Positions 49,736-58,800 of a stretch of DNA of 64,000 bases are shown one piece after another. The notes below the pieces were generated by a model, which saw nothing but the letters and a program-made list of their open reading frames with translations, was not told the DNA's origin and searched no databases. Origin of the DNA: Undaria pinnatifida (taxonomy: Eukaryota; Sar; Phaeophyceae; Laminariales; Alariaceae); the NCBI GenBank assembly GCA_012845835.1, contig JABAKD010000030.1, positions 186,001-250,000 of the forward strand. Direction: 5' to 3'. Position numbers and translations under genes: made by a program. Within the stretch, counting starts at the first letter, position 1; each line of letters begins with the position of its first letter.

Positions 49736-49799
49736 TACTCGCCCATCATCGCTTGACCATCAAGCAATACGTGTATTACCTCCGCCCCATCGATCACAG

Positions 49800-50249
49800 G
49801 GAGCTTTGGAAGTCGTCCAAACGTTGCTAGGCGCAGGGGCAGACGTTTGCGCACGCGATTCCGCGGGGGGAACCGCCCTGCACGCCGCAACTCTTCGAAG
49901 ACACGTCCATGTAGCTCGCGCGTTGCTAGAAGCGGGTTGTGACAGCAACGCAACCGATCAAGGAAACAACACCCCGCTCCACACGCTCGCGGCTTCTGGA
50001 GCCGGCCCAGGCGGCGGCGGCGGCAGCGGGGGGGGGGAGGCAACAGGTGCCGAGCTTGTATCGTTGCTTTTGGAGTGGGGAGCGTCTGCAGACATCAAGA
50101 ACTCGGCGGGGCTTACTCCGATATCCGCCGCCCTTGACGCCAGGAATAGAGCTTTGGTCTTGGCGTACAGAAACTTCTTTGGTGAAGATGGGGGCATGAA
50201 ACTGGTGGGCGAGGTTGGCGAACTTGACTCCCGAGAATGCTCCCCTTAA
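49800..50249 (+). CDS. Coiled-coil/ankyrin protein, exon 2 (terminal)
   Basis: Acceptor ATCACAG, phase 0. The junction completes an ankyrin repeat: AARK-GALEVVQTLLGAGADV. Then two standard repeats (GGTALHAATLRRHVHVARAL, NNTPLHTLAASG), a Gly-rich insert of about 12 residues inside the second, ELVSLLLEWGASADIKNSAG and LTPISAALDARN. Stop TAA at 50247-50249. With exon 1 the protein is 602 residues and has about four to five repeats, a usual number for a binding module. Three decayed copies of the acceptor region lie just upstream. Confidence 0.9.
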   Translation, partial: GALEVVQTLLGAGADVCARDSAGGTALHAATLRRHVHVARALLEAGCDSNATDQGNNTPLHTLAASGAGPGGGGGSGGGEATGAELVSLLLEWGASADIKNSAGLTPISAALDARNRALVLAYRNFFGEDGGMKLVGEVGELDSRECSP

Positions 50250-52658
50250 GTCGACACGTGGAGGTTCTATGGAAACATTTTTACGGCGATAAATGTTGTA
50301 CGCGATAATTGACAATTTTACCGTTGTAGAGAACTGCAAAGGTCACAGGTGCTTGGATTTAGAGTGGGATTACTTCCTGCAGCGTGGTAAAAAGGGGATA
50401 AAAACAGCTCTACACTCTTTCAACTGTATATAATATCCATGGACATGGACACGAGAGAAGGCGGGCGAGACGCATGTAGCCCTACGACGCCATGGTAGTC
50501 AATGGGCGGTGACAGGCCACATACGGAAAACGGAGACACTTGTCTTCCCGAGGGCGCTATATCTAACACAACTGATGCTCAAAGCATGGCTGGAAGAGGC
50601 AGTCAACGGCAATGGTCGTCGAACCCAGTGCAGACGCCAGCCGCAACCTCAGCAGCGAGATGTAATCGTCTGGAGTGCCTGCATCAAAAGACCGTGCATA
50701 TTAGAATTCCTGGTTACCACCTCTGCTCTGGTACAGGCTGCCGTTTGTTGAATAATCTTACTATTACTGCGACATCATGCGGCATCAAGCGCAAGTGGCG
50801 GCACATCCCGCTGCCGACACCGACAAGAGAATAGCCTACTCACTAACGCCCAAATGCGCAATGCACCAACTCGGGTGCGCAACGCACGGACACGTCGTAC
50901 GCTACAACCCAAAGCATAAACATCAACATAATTTCGAACCGTTGACTGGTTAGCCCAAGCAGGCAAAAACGTGCCCTATTGATAGCACCAGCTTGATAAA
51001 GGCACCGCACGCCCACCTTCCCCCTTACTATCGGGTTCTCAAGAGCTACAGCCGAACCACCGAAACAAAAAAAAAACAGTGGCAATCCGTGACGAGGTGC
51101 GCAGCGCTGATAGCGTTTCAAGCAACGCAAAAGAACTGGCCCCAGAAACATACCGGCACCCGGAGGCACTCGCTGATTTTTGCAGATACCGACTGCTGTA
51201 CGGGTATGATAGATGTCGTCTTCAACCTGGCGAAAAATATGCTTCCTTCGCCCGTACTCCGCCGGCGAGCGAGCGCGAGCGAGCGCCAGGTGAGTTCTTA
51301 CACGCCAACGGATTAGCGCCCCACCGCCGGCTTCACGCTTTTCGCTTTTTTTTTCTGCTAGATCCCGACTCTTCAGCAACCTAACAATCGTTTGAGAAGG
51401 GAAAAGCGACAGATTGCACGTTAGTTAGCGTTTTTTCAACACATACAAACGGGCGCTGCACCGACAGCGAGACCTATTAACATGCCTGGGAGAATTGGCT
51501 TTTGTGCTGTCGACGGTAGTCAGCTTGAAAGGCAAAAGGCTCGTTGCACAGATAGGTGCGAAACGGCAGGCTACAGCCGTCATGGCCCCGAAGTACATAC
51601 GAAAACACTGTTCATCGCATTTTGGATAATGTGATCAACAGGGAGCTAACCGTTTCAGTCTTTGGCAAGGCAGAGCGCGCTAATTCGAGTCGGCGCGGTA
51701 TGTTTTCCGGAAGCCAACACGTAACAAGCAGCTGCCGCCACCGGCTTAGGTGGGAATCTTCAACGAATCATCAACTGTGGCGGGACAGTATGTGGCAAGT
51801 TTTCGTCAAAGCCACCACCATATTCCCGAAACAAAAAAAATAGCTCCTATTTTTGGAATGGTGGTAGCTAGCCGACATCATGTCGCTACACTCCCGAACG
51901 TGTCGCGACGACGTATTTATTCGAATTTTTCGGAGGGCAGAAGTAGTTGTCAGATACCATATTGCTACGGAACGTATCGCGACGGTGGTGCGCCACATTA
52001 CCACGGCCGCCCCCAAAACTAAAATTCCAAGGAGCGCACGGCACCACACGTGTTCGTTGTTCAGCATCAACATTTGGCGTCCACCACGGCACGAAAAATA
52101 CTATCGCGTTCGCCAGCGACTCGTGCAGCAGGAATTTAATATGTGGTGTTCTATATTTGACATTTGACGTTTGATGGATTAACATTTGACGTGTGACATT
52201 TGATACCTGGTACTTGATATTTTATATTTGATATTGGATTTTGATATTCGATATTTGATGTTTGTAACTGTCGTCAAATTGTGTTTGTTGGTGGTCGGCG
52301 GATGCCTCAGACAACTCCAAAGGATAACTACTTTGTGGCAATTTTTTTTTTTACAATTTTCCATTCGCTTGTGATAAACAAATGCAAGCGCTGCAGCTAC
52401 TGCCACAGCAGGAGGGAGTGCTGGTACAACAACAGAGCTGCAGTATCAGCTGTAATTTTCGAGATGTCGTAGGACGTCCGCCCCCCCGGAATGCTTTACT
52501 GCTGCAGTTGGCGTTCGCAGCGCGTATTGTTCCTCAAGAAAATGTTGCTGTTCGCACACTAACCCATGACTTCAACCTAGCCCGTGGCAGCAACACATGT
52601 TCTAACGTGCTTGATATAACGGTTACACGGCCACAAAAACTGTTGTGGGGGAGTCATG
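50250..52658. other. 2.4 kb convergent intergenic region, no gene recognised
   Basis: It lies between the 3' ends of the ankyrin gene and the SURF2-like gene. It contains scattered short frames without family signal and an AT-rich, TTTGATATT-rich stretch at about 52150-52265. A small 3' exon of the SURF2-like gene could be here. Confidence 0.5.
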
Positions 52659-53369
52659 TTATCCGCCAAAGCCTTCTCGGGTTCCTATCATACAGCGATT
52701 ACAACCCACGCTTAACAACGGTCTAGCGTGCGTATCGCCTACCTGGTGCGAACGTATTTTGTCATCCTCTGGGTATCCCCTCCTCACCTTGTTTTTCCGC
52801 TTGGCCGCTGACGTCGGCGGCGTCTCTCCTCCACCTTCCTTCGCTTCCACCTTGCTACTATCCGCGCCCTTCTCCTGCCCCTTAGATTTGCGTGACTTCG
52901 CTACTTTTGAAGTCTCCGTTGCGCCAGGAGGGGAAACGGTCGCGCCCTCAGCCTTGCCAGAAACGGTGGGAGTTACGGAGGTTGGGGGCGTTTTCCCGCC
53001 TTTTCTCGTCTGCTTATTATTTCTCGTGCCCTTCTTTTTTCCTTCTTTCTGTTTCGGCTCTTGGTCTGCGGACACGCCGTTCTCCTGGCCTTCGCTCCCT
53101 CGTTCCCCTTTCGCCCTCTTCGATTTTCCGCCGCCCTTCTCGGTCCATTTTTTCGCAACTGCTCCCTTTTTCGCCCCAGCTCGGATACCATTCGCTTTGC
53201 CCCCCCGTGATGAGCGCTGTGTTGAACCCCCCCCCCTGTCCCCTCCCGCCTCCTCCCTCCCCTCCCCATCTTCCTTTTCCTCCTCCTCCTCCTCGTCTCC
53301 CCCGCTAACGCTCATTCCGTCTTCGCTTTCATCGTCGTCCTCGTCGGATTCATCCCCGTCGGCTGACGC
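52659..53369 (-). CDS. SURF2-like exon 3, acidic and Lys/Glu-rich tail
   Basis: Strong acceptor (TTTGTTCGTCTTGCAG), phase 0. Opens with an acidic run (DESDEDDDESEDG, EEEEEEKEDGEG), then long Lys/Gly/Glu-rich low complexity. A possible donor (CAG|GTAGGC, 52737-52742) after DDKIRSHQ would end the exon at 52743 in phase 0 and lead to an unseen last exon. Without splicing it ends at the stop 27 codons later. Confidence 0.7.
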   Translation of the reverse strand, partial: ASADGDESDEDDDESEDGMSVSGGDEEEEEEKEDGEGREEAGGDRGGGSTQRSSRGGKANGIRAGAKKGAVAKKWTEKGGGKSKRAKGERGSEGQENGVSADQEPKQKEGKKKGTRNNKQTRKGGKTPPTSVTPTVSGKAEGATVSPPGATETSKVAKSRKSKGQEKGADSSKVEAKEGGGETPPTSAAKRKNKVRRGYPEDDKIRSHQVGDTHARPLLSVGCNRCMIGTREGFGG

Positions 53370-56236
53370 CTGCAAGACGAACAAAAACAACGTCAGCGAT
53401 TCGGAAACAGGCTTCATGAATCAAATGTCAAACACATCGCGCAAAGAGAAAAATAGAGTCGAGTCGACGCCCGCACGACCAGGGAAAACGTGAGAAACTA
53501 GCGAGAACAAAAATTGGGGTCGAACTTTGTGCTTGCGTAATACTTCGTACAAAATTTACAAATAATCACGGTATCTCGCGAAGAGAGTGTAAGTCGACCG
53601 ATGCCTGCGCGAGTTCGGGAAAAGACAACAAACCCAGCGAATAAAAGAAAAAAAAATGGGGCCGACCTTGTTCAGCAATCGGAATAATAAACATACACGC
53701 ACGCGCGAGAGAATATAGGCCGCCAAGGAGTAAGGGTTTCGTCCACATCTAGTACGCCATTGTAATGGGACGGCAAACTCTTTCACAGAGGACCACACTG
53801 CTTTACATCTTCCCTGTATTCGCTAAATATTCAAAATCAACCCCGCAGATGGGATGTCTACTTGAAACCCCGCCATAGCCCAAGACGCGATCAACGAAAC
53901 CACGCCCCCTTTGTCCGCAGACAGGACCAGCTTTCACCCAGAGTGCCTTCGCTATTGCGTCCTGTTACGACGCATGCTACGAAGGGTACGAGTGCATCTC
54001 GATTTTCCCCGAGGCTTGTTACTTGAGGAGTTTCACACGCCTTTAAAACCTGGTTTTGAGAACGAAAAGAGCAACCCGACCTGACCCCACGGCCAATCCC
54101 ATCGCCAAGATCCACAACGACCAACACCGTAAAACATAAAAACACGGATGGTATTCGAACGATAATTTCCAGGGTTAAACACAACCCGTAAGACTATTCC
54201 TACAAATTGCTACGGACCAACGGTACGGTTTGTAAAACACGAACGGTATTCGAACGACAAAGGGTAGTTCCAGGGTAAAAACACAACCCGTATGATTATT
54301 ACTAGAAACTGCTACGTACCAAGGGTTCGATTTTAGTATCATACTCATCATACCCCTATTTCAACTGGGTTTCCACTACTCCAACGAGTGACACTGCACC
54401 TCACGGAAAAAAAATACCTTTACGCTTAACCCATTTAGCACCGTAGTACCGACATGGGGACAAAACACTTGGAGTTAGACTAGGATAATTTTACGGCTTG
54501 GAAAAGGGTTAAGGGGCAGCGTAGCTTACCATTCCATTGCGGATTTGCACGATTTTCAACCGGCACAACAGCTTGAGACCGCCAAGGGGCAGGGTGGTCA
54601 CTCGCGCGAGTGAAAAAAAATGGCCCCATGCCGACGTAGCCTGGGTGTACGAACCCTACCCTATCATGGCATGCGTCTTACCGGCTGTCTCTGCGACTTC
54701 TTGAGGCCTTCCATTTCCAGCTTCCGGTTTCGGAAACGTTTGCCGTTCACGTGCGCCTCCACTTGCGCGGGAACGCGGTTGAGCTCGATGCCGGTAAGCG
54801 TGCAAAATAGCATCTTCGGGTTTGTTTTGTGTGCCACGATCAACGGCTCGTACTTGCTGTAGTCGGCCTTGTACCTTTAGGTATATATCGAGTCGGTGGA
54901 CAAGGCGTTATCGGCGGGAGGGGCAGGGGGACACGGAGGGCGTTAGGAGCTGGCACTGCTGCAGCGACTTCGAGTTCATAGTACTACACTATACCGGTAC
55001 GAGTAGTATTTAGCGTTTGCACTTCGGGTGATGCGAGAGGAGGAAAACCAGGGAGCTGGGACGTCGGCGACTGGCGGGGCAGAGACATTCTTCAGCAGCA
55101 CTACTGTAGACCTTACGACGTGTTGTACTATACAACGCGCGAAGTCCGCTCTATACTAGCACGCGTATGGAAGAGATGCACGACTGCTGACTGTGCAACA
55201 TGTTCATGAGCGACTTAGCGTGCTCGCGGTGCGAGACAAATAGCCTTTTTGCGCGTTTGTTACAGTTGTTTAGGGACTACGAGGCTGTAGCACTGCTCAC
55301 TAGCCTACTCAAGTCACGTTGTCGCAGTCCACCTGCTGTGAGTCCTGCCAACGCTCTGAGGAAAGCATTCAACAGCTCCACATGATACTGCTGATGATAC
55401 ACTACAATGAGAACCAGTCGGCACCCGGTACCAGAGACCAAAGCCTACCGGTACGTACAGCACTCGCCTGTAGCCTCACGACAAGGGCAGCTACTGGGTA
55501 CCGGTACCCCGCACCAGGTACATGGTTTTTGAAAACGCAAAATACAACTCGTAATGCGCGCGATCGGAGTATTACACACAGCTTGCAAAGATGAGTTTCG
55601 ACGAAATCTTCGATCTCACAGCTGGAGTGTATTTTAATTTTTATAAAATGCAGGGGAAGTGTACTCGTGCAGCTACTCGTGCAGCGCTGCCAGACAAGCT
55701 CTAATCTTGTCGTCAATCCGCCAAAATGCCTCGTAGCTGGTTGGATACCAACCGAGTGAGATACGAGACCCCGGTACTGCTGTGCCTAGCTGTACCGAGT
55801 TCAGTTCAAGACAGCAGCACCTCGCAGCCTGTGCTACAGTTATTAACATTTATATTAATAGTAGTACGACATGTCTACCAGTACCAGGTAACGGTAGGCC
55901 ATTCTGACAAAGTCATGGCCACGGCGAGACTGCGCACTACTGCACGAAGCACATAGGCCGTTCATTCAAGCACGGCAAACAAGGATGCCACATCAACACC
56001 ATGTAGCAGTATAGCACCCACCATTCCCTCTCCTTCTTGAGCTTCTTGCTGTTGAGGTGCTGCTGAACAGCATCCACCCGCAATGGAAGGTCCCTGTTGG
56101 TCAACGCGCAATGGATTTTGCCTCCGAGCCCAATGGACAAGAAATCGAATTTCTTCACCAGCTCCATCACGTGGGCAGGATCTGTCACAGCAACGGGAGC
56201 CGGAGGAATAGGACCATTACTTCCCTGCTTAGCCAT
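52659..56236 (-). CDS. SURF2-like protein (three exons)
   Basis: Exons at 56022-56236, 54682-54874 and 52659-53369; 372 residues if the last frame is read to its stop. SURF2 (surfeit locus protein 2) is a conserved eukaryotic protein of poorly known, probably nuclear/nucleolar role. The match is the pair of cysteine-histidine phrases: KIHCALTNRDLPLRVDAVQQ + HLNSKKLKK in exon 1 and MLFCTLTGIELNRVPAQVEA + HVNGKRF in exon 2, each C-x-L-T followed by H. Phases agree (2 then 0). The third exon is a low-complexity acidic then Lys/Glu-rich tail, as in other nucleolar proteins. The gene shares a 182 bp divergent promoter region with the plastid-type gene. Confidence 0.82.
54127..54340 (+). repeat. 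Tandem duplication, about 104-bp unit
   Basis: GTAAAACA..., GGTATTCGAACGA, TTCCAGGG, ACACAACCCGTA and GCTACG(G/T)ACCAA(C/G)GGT occur twice in order. It lies in intron 2 of the SURF2-like gene. Confidence 0.88.
54421..54520 (+). repeat. Dispersed repeat family A, copy 3 (internally deleted)
   Basis: Carries AACCCATTTAGCACCG, ACATGGGGACAAAACACTTG and a shortened centre ending GGAAAAGGGTTAAG. It lies in an intron of the SURF2-like gene. Confidence 0.75.
54682..54874 (-). CDS. SURF2-like exon 2
   Basis: Acceptor CTAAAG, one leading base, then YKADYSKYEPLIVAHKTNP and C-T-L-T-G ... H-V-N-G-K-R-F, ending KKSQRQP. Donor GTAAGA, phase 0. Confidence 0.85.
55586..55703 (+). repeat. Dispersed sequence encoding MSFDEIFDLTAGVYFNFY, copy 1
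   Basis: Open from ATG 55591 for about 37 codons. The first 20 codons recur in altered form at 58752 (MSFDKFLDPAAEVSSFL) and, with frameshifts, at about 35200-35262. It may be a domesticated or mobile short coding module; I cannot name it. Confidence 0.55.
56022..56236 (-). CDS. SURF2-like exon 1
   Basis: Starts MAKQGSNGPIPPAPVAV; an in-frame ATG 13 codons upstream is possible. Contains VMELVKKFDFLSIGLGGKIH and C-A-L-T ... H-L-N-S-K-K. The donor GTGGGT leaves phase 2, and the split codon gives Trp with exon 2. Confidence 0.82.
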
Positions 56237-56418
56237 TGTGAGCCGTGGTTCAGATGCACTAGGCACACTGCGCAAAGCTTAGCTCTGTACGGCTGCTGGC
56301 CGGTACACCAAAATCGACCCCGATGGCTCCCTAAAACGAACGCCTTAGAAAAAAATGGAAACCTTGCCAAACCTCAAGCCTCAAGCAAGCCCTAAGCAGT
56401 CTACCCTTGAAGACTGCC
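56237..56418. promoter_or_regulatory. Divergent promoter region, SURF2-like gene / plastid-type gene
   Basis: 182 bp between opposed start codons. No core promoter element can be assigned. The small gap suggests a shared bidirectional promoter. Confidence 0.5.
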
Positions 56419-56518
56419 ATGCTGCTGCTCCCTCTTGTTGTCGTCTCGCTCTTCTATGGCGTGGCGGACGCCTTTGTGGGCGCACCCACCATGCTGGCCG
56501 GACGCAGCAGCGCTGTCT
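56419..56518 (+). CDS. Plastid-type gene exon 1: bipartite presequence
   Basis: The ATG lies in GACTGCCATG. It encodes the signal peptide and ADA-FVGAP site. Donor GTGAGT, phase 1. Confidence 0.78.
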
Positions 56519-58679
56519 GTGAGTTGTCCAAGCATACTACTCAGCCTCATGATCCCTGATCCCTAATCCCCAATTGAACTGGAAGTTACTTGCTTTATTG
56601 ATACCAGGTAAACCCAAACATGTTCAAGCACCCCCTGATGCGTGCCCCACACCCCACACCGTCGTCAAGGCAGCCCCCCCCAATGAACCCCTCCTGTCTA
56701 CCTAGCCAAAAACCACGACACTCCTCCTCGAGGCCATGCCTAAGAAGGACGTTGCACACAATAACTTTGTGTCTGTCGTCCAATTTCTTGATTCAGATAC
56801 CAAGAGTTGGGGGTCTGGATTGCCGCAGCACACCCGACCGGTACATCGAGGTGCCTTCCAGAGAGGTGCGACAGCCCCTCCCAGCATGAGCCTCAACCTC
56901 ATGCTTCTTGCCGAGGAAGAGGTGCCAATATCCCCGGAGCAGCAGGAGTCGATCATCTCGGTGTTGAGTGTTGCATCGTCTGCGTTGCTCCTGCTTATCG
57001 TCGGAGGGGCAGGTGAGAAGTGAAGCTCGGAGTGTGACATGAAACATGTTGCGATATTCGACGTGAGTACGAGCTGTGTGTGTGTGTGTGTGTGTGTTCT
57101 TCACATTAAACCGTTCTTCTACTCGTCGACATCCAGCACACCCAGTGTCCGTACTGATTCTTCACCCTAGAAAGATCAGCTCTGTGGTCACAAGCTACGA
57201 CACAGAGATAATGCATCGTAATGCATTCGACAACGCAATGTCATGCCCTAGTACTGGGTACGACAGGCACAACATACATACGTCAGCAACAGAAATACAT
57301 TGGAAGAGAGAAATACGAAATAAACAAAAACAAAAACAAAAACAAAAAACAAAAACAAAATGAGAAAACAAATAAAAACAAAGATAAAAATAAAACAAAA
57401 AATGAAACAAACAAAATGAAGGGGAAATCGAAGAAACAACCCAACCGGAAAGGAGAGCCAAAGCTCGGAAAAGAAACATACCAGGTAATAAAATGAAAAA
57501 AAGATCTCATTAAACTGATTGTGCACCAGGTACCTGGTACACAGCAGTATCACAGGTGCATCAGAGTCCGTGGGCAGCACTCGAGACTTTTACGAGTACA
57601 CCTGGTAGAATAAGCAAAGCCAATGCAAAAATTGAAGATAAGAGCATTGTCGGCAACAGAAAATCATCCCGTGACACGACCCACATCCTCCGGGCTCAAG
57701 CACAGTTAGCCCACCAGCAGCAGCTTCTTTCGTAGCTTTTGTTTTTTCGACGGCGCTGTACGTAGACTTCGCGCGCAACTCGGCGGGTGCTTGGCCTCGG
57801 GGATAGCTTCAATATTTCTGTACAACGTAGAATCCCCCCTCCGTTGTGTCGTGTGCTCTCATTGCTGCGCCACGGGCCTACCACTCTACACGTGCGCGTG
57901 AACAACGATGTGTACCCATTGCTGCTATACGCGAACTTGCGGAGTAACGCTACCAGCTACCGACAGCTCCTGAGCTCGCCTCGGAAACTTGCACACGTCA
58001 GACAGATCACCGATCCCCACTTAATGATCTAGCGTTTAGGAAGATATGTATGGTGTAGTTCATGTTACCGGGTGGGAGTCGTACGATCTGCATGATATAG
58101 CGCATGTTTCCGGGGTTGGATCTGTACTCCATATAAAGATCCTGCAGAACATATCATAACGGCAGCTATAGGATCTGTTGTAAAGTATATGATCTAGATC
58201 GTGATCTGTCAGAGGTGTGGAAACTTGCACAGCGTGTTCAGCCGTGGTCCCTCATAAGGGCGGTACCTCGCCAGATTACAATAACCGTACTGACGTGACA
58301 CCCCGCACTATCCCGGGATAGCATTAACAGCAGTGCCATACTCTGTAGGACGAGGTCGTGGCAGGCGATATTCACCGCACTAAACTGCAAATGTAGAAAT
58401 GGTTTCGCGACCAACGTATTGAACACTTTCCGTTTTCGACTTTTTTTTTTCTGCGCCCGCGGTTTCCTTTTTCGAATACATGCAGTGTACCTCTCGCTGG
58501 TGGAGTGGAAAAACAAGCAAGCCCTCGAAAAGTCGGAGAAAAATATCGCGACAACAGGGGTGCTGCCGCCCGAGATCACTCCCGAGGGCTCGGCTGGAGG
58601 CGACGGGGCAGACGAGGAGGGCAATCGATTGTACCGACGCAGGGTGAAGAAAGAGCGTCAGAAAGAGAAGAGATCTTGA
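56419..58679 (+). CDS. Probable plastid-targeted single-span membrane protein (three exons)
   Basis: Exons 56419-56518, 56866-57012 and 58486-58679 join in phase 1 at both junctions; 146 residues. The N-terminus MLLLPLVVVSLFYGVADA is a signal peptide. The predicted cleavage is followed by Phe (ADA|FVGAP) and then a Ser/Arg-bearing stretch (TMLAGRSSAV), as in heterokont bipartite plastid presequences. The mature part is acidic (AEEEVPISPEQQE), then has one hydrophobic span across the second junction (SVASSALLLLIVGGAVYLSL), an amphipathic charged stretch and a basic C-terminus (RRRVKKERQKEKRS). I do not recognise the family. A thylakoid or envelope membrane protein is the inference. If exon 2 is not spliced it would stop at 57023 (VGGAGEK), giving a shorter protein. 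Confidence 0.7.
56866..57012 (+). CDS. Plastid-type gene exon 2
   Basis: Acceptor CCAGAGAG|GT keeps the phase (Cys codon across the junction), then ATAPPSMSLNLMLL. A frame open further left to 56736 is not in phase with exon 1 from the CTAG acceptor. Donor GTGAGA, phase 1. Confidence 0.62.
57314..57420 (+). repeat. A-rich CAAAAA/TAAAAA simple repeat
   Basis: AAACAAAAACAAAAAC-type run in intron 2 of the plastid-type gene. The minus frames it opens (Phe/Cys/Leu runs) are not genes. Confidence 0.92.
58486..58679 (+). CDS. Plastid-type gene exon 3 (terminal)
   Basis: Acceptor ATACATGCAG, two leading bases, YLSLVEWKNKQALEKSEKN, then a Gly/Asp/Glu-rich linker and a basic end, stop TGA 58677-58679. 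The hydrophobic span begun in exon 2 continues smoothly into it, which supports the join across a 1.47 kb intron. Confidence 0.7.
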
Positions 58680-58734
58680 TAAGGTTGATGTTGGTTGCCT
58701 ACCACAAGCTCGCGGGATGTGTTCCAAAAGAGAG

Positions 58735-58800
58735 AGGATGAGTTTCGACAAATTTCTCGACCCCGCAGCTGAGGTGTCTTCTTTTTTATGGCAAGAGAGC
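58735..58800 (+). repeat. Dispersed MSFDE-type sequence, copy 2
   Basis: ATGAGTTTCGACAAATTTCT and on, 70 bp after the stop of the plastid-type gene, so probably within its 3' UTR. Confidence 0.55.

Noticed and set aside
52645-53493. A 282-codon + strand frame rich in Ser, Pro and Phe.
   Set aside because: It is antisense to exon 3 of the SURF2-like gene, whose acceptor, phase and partner exons are clear.
57076-57363. A + strand frame that could be a third exon of the plastid-type gene (acceptor at 57136).
   Set aside because: It ends in the A-rich repeat and breaks the hydrophobic span; the exon at 58486 fits in phase and continues the span.
57195-57580. Minus frames rich in Phe, Cys and Leu.
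   Set aside because: They come from the CAAAAA simple repeat in an intron.
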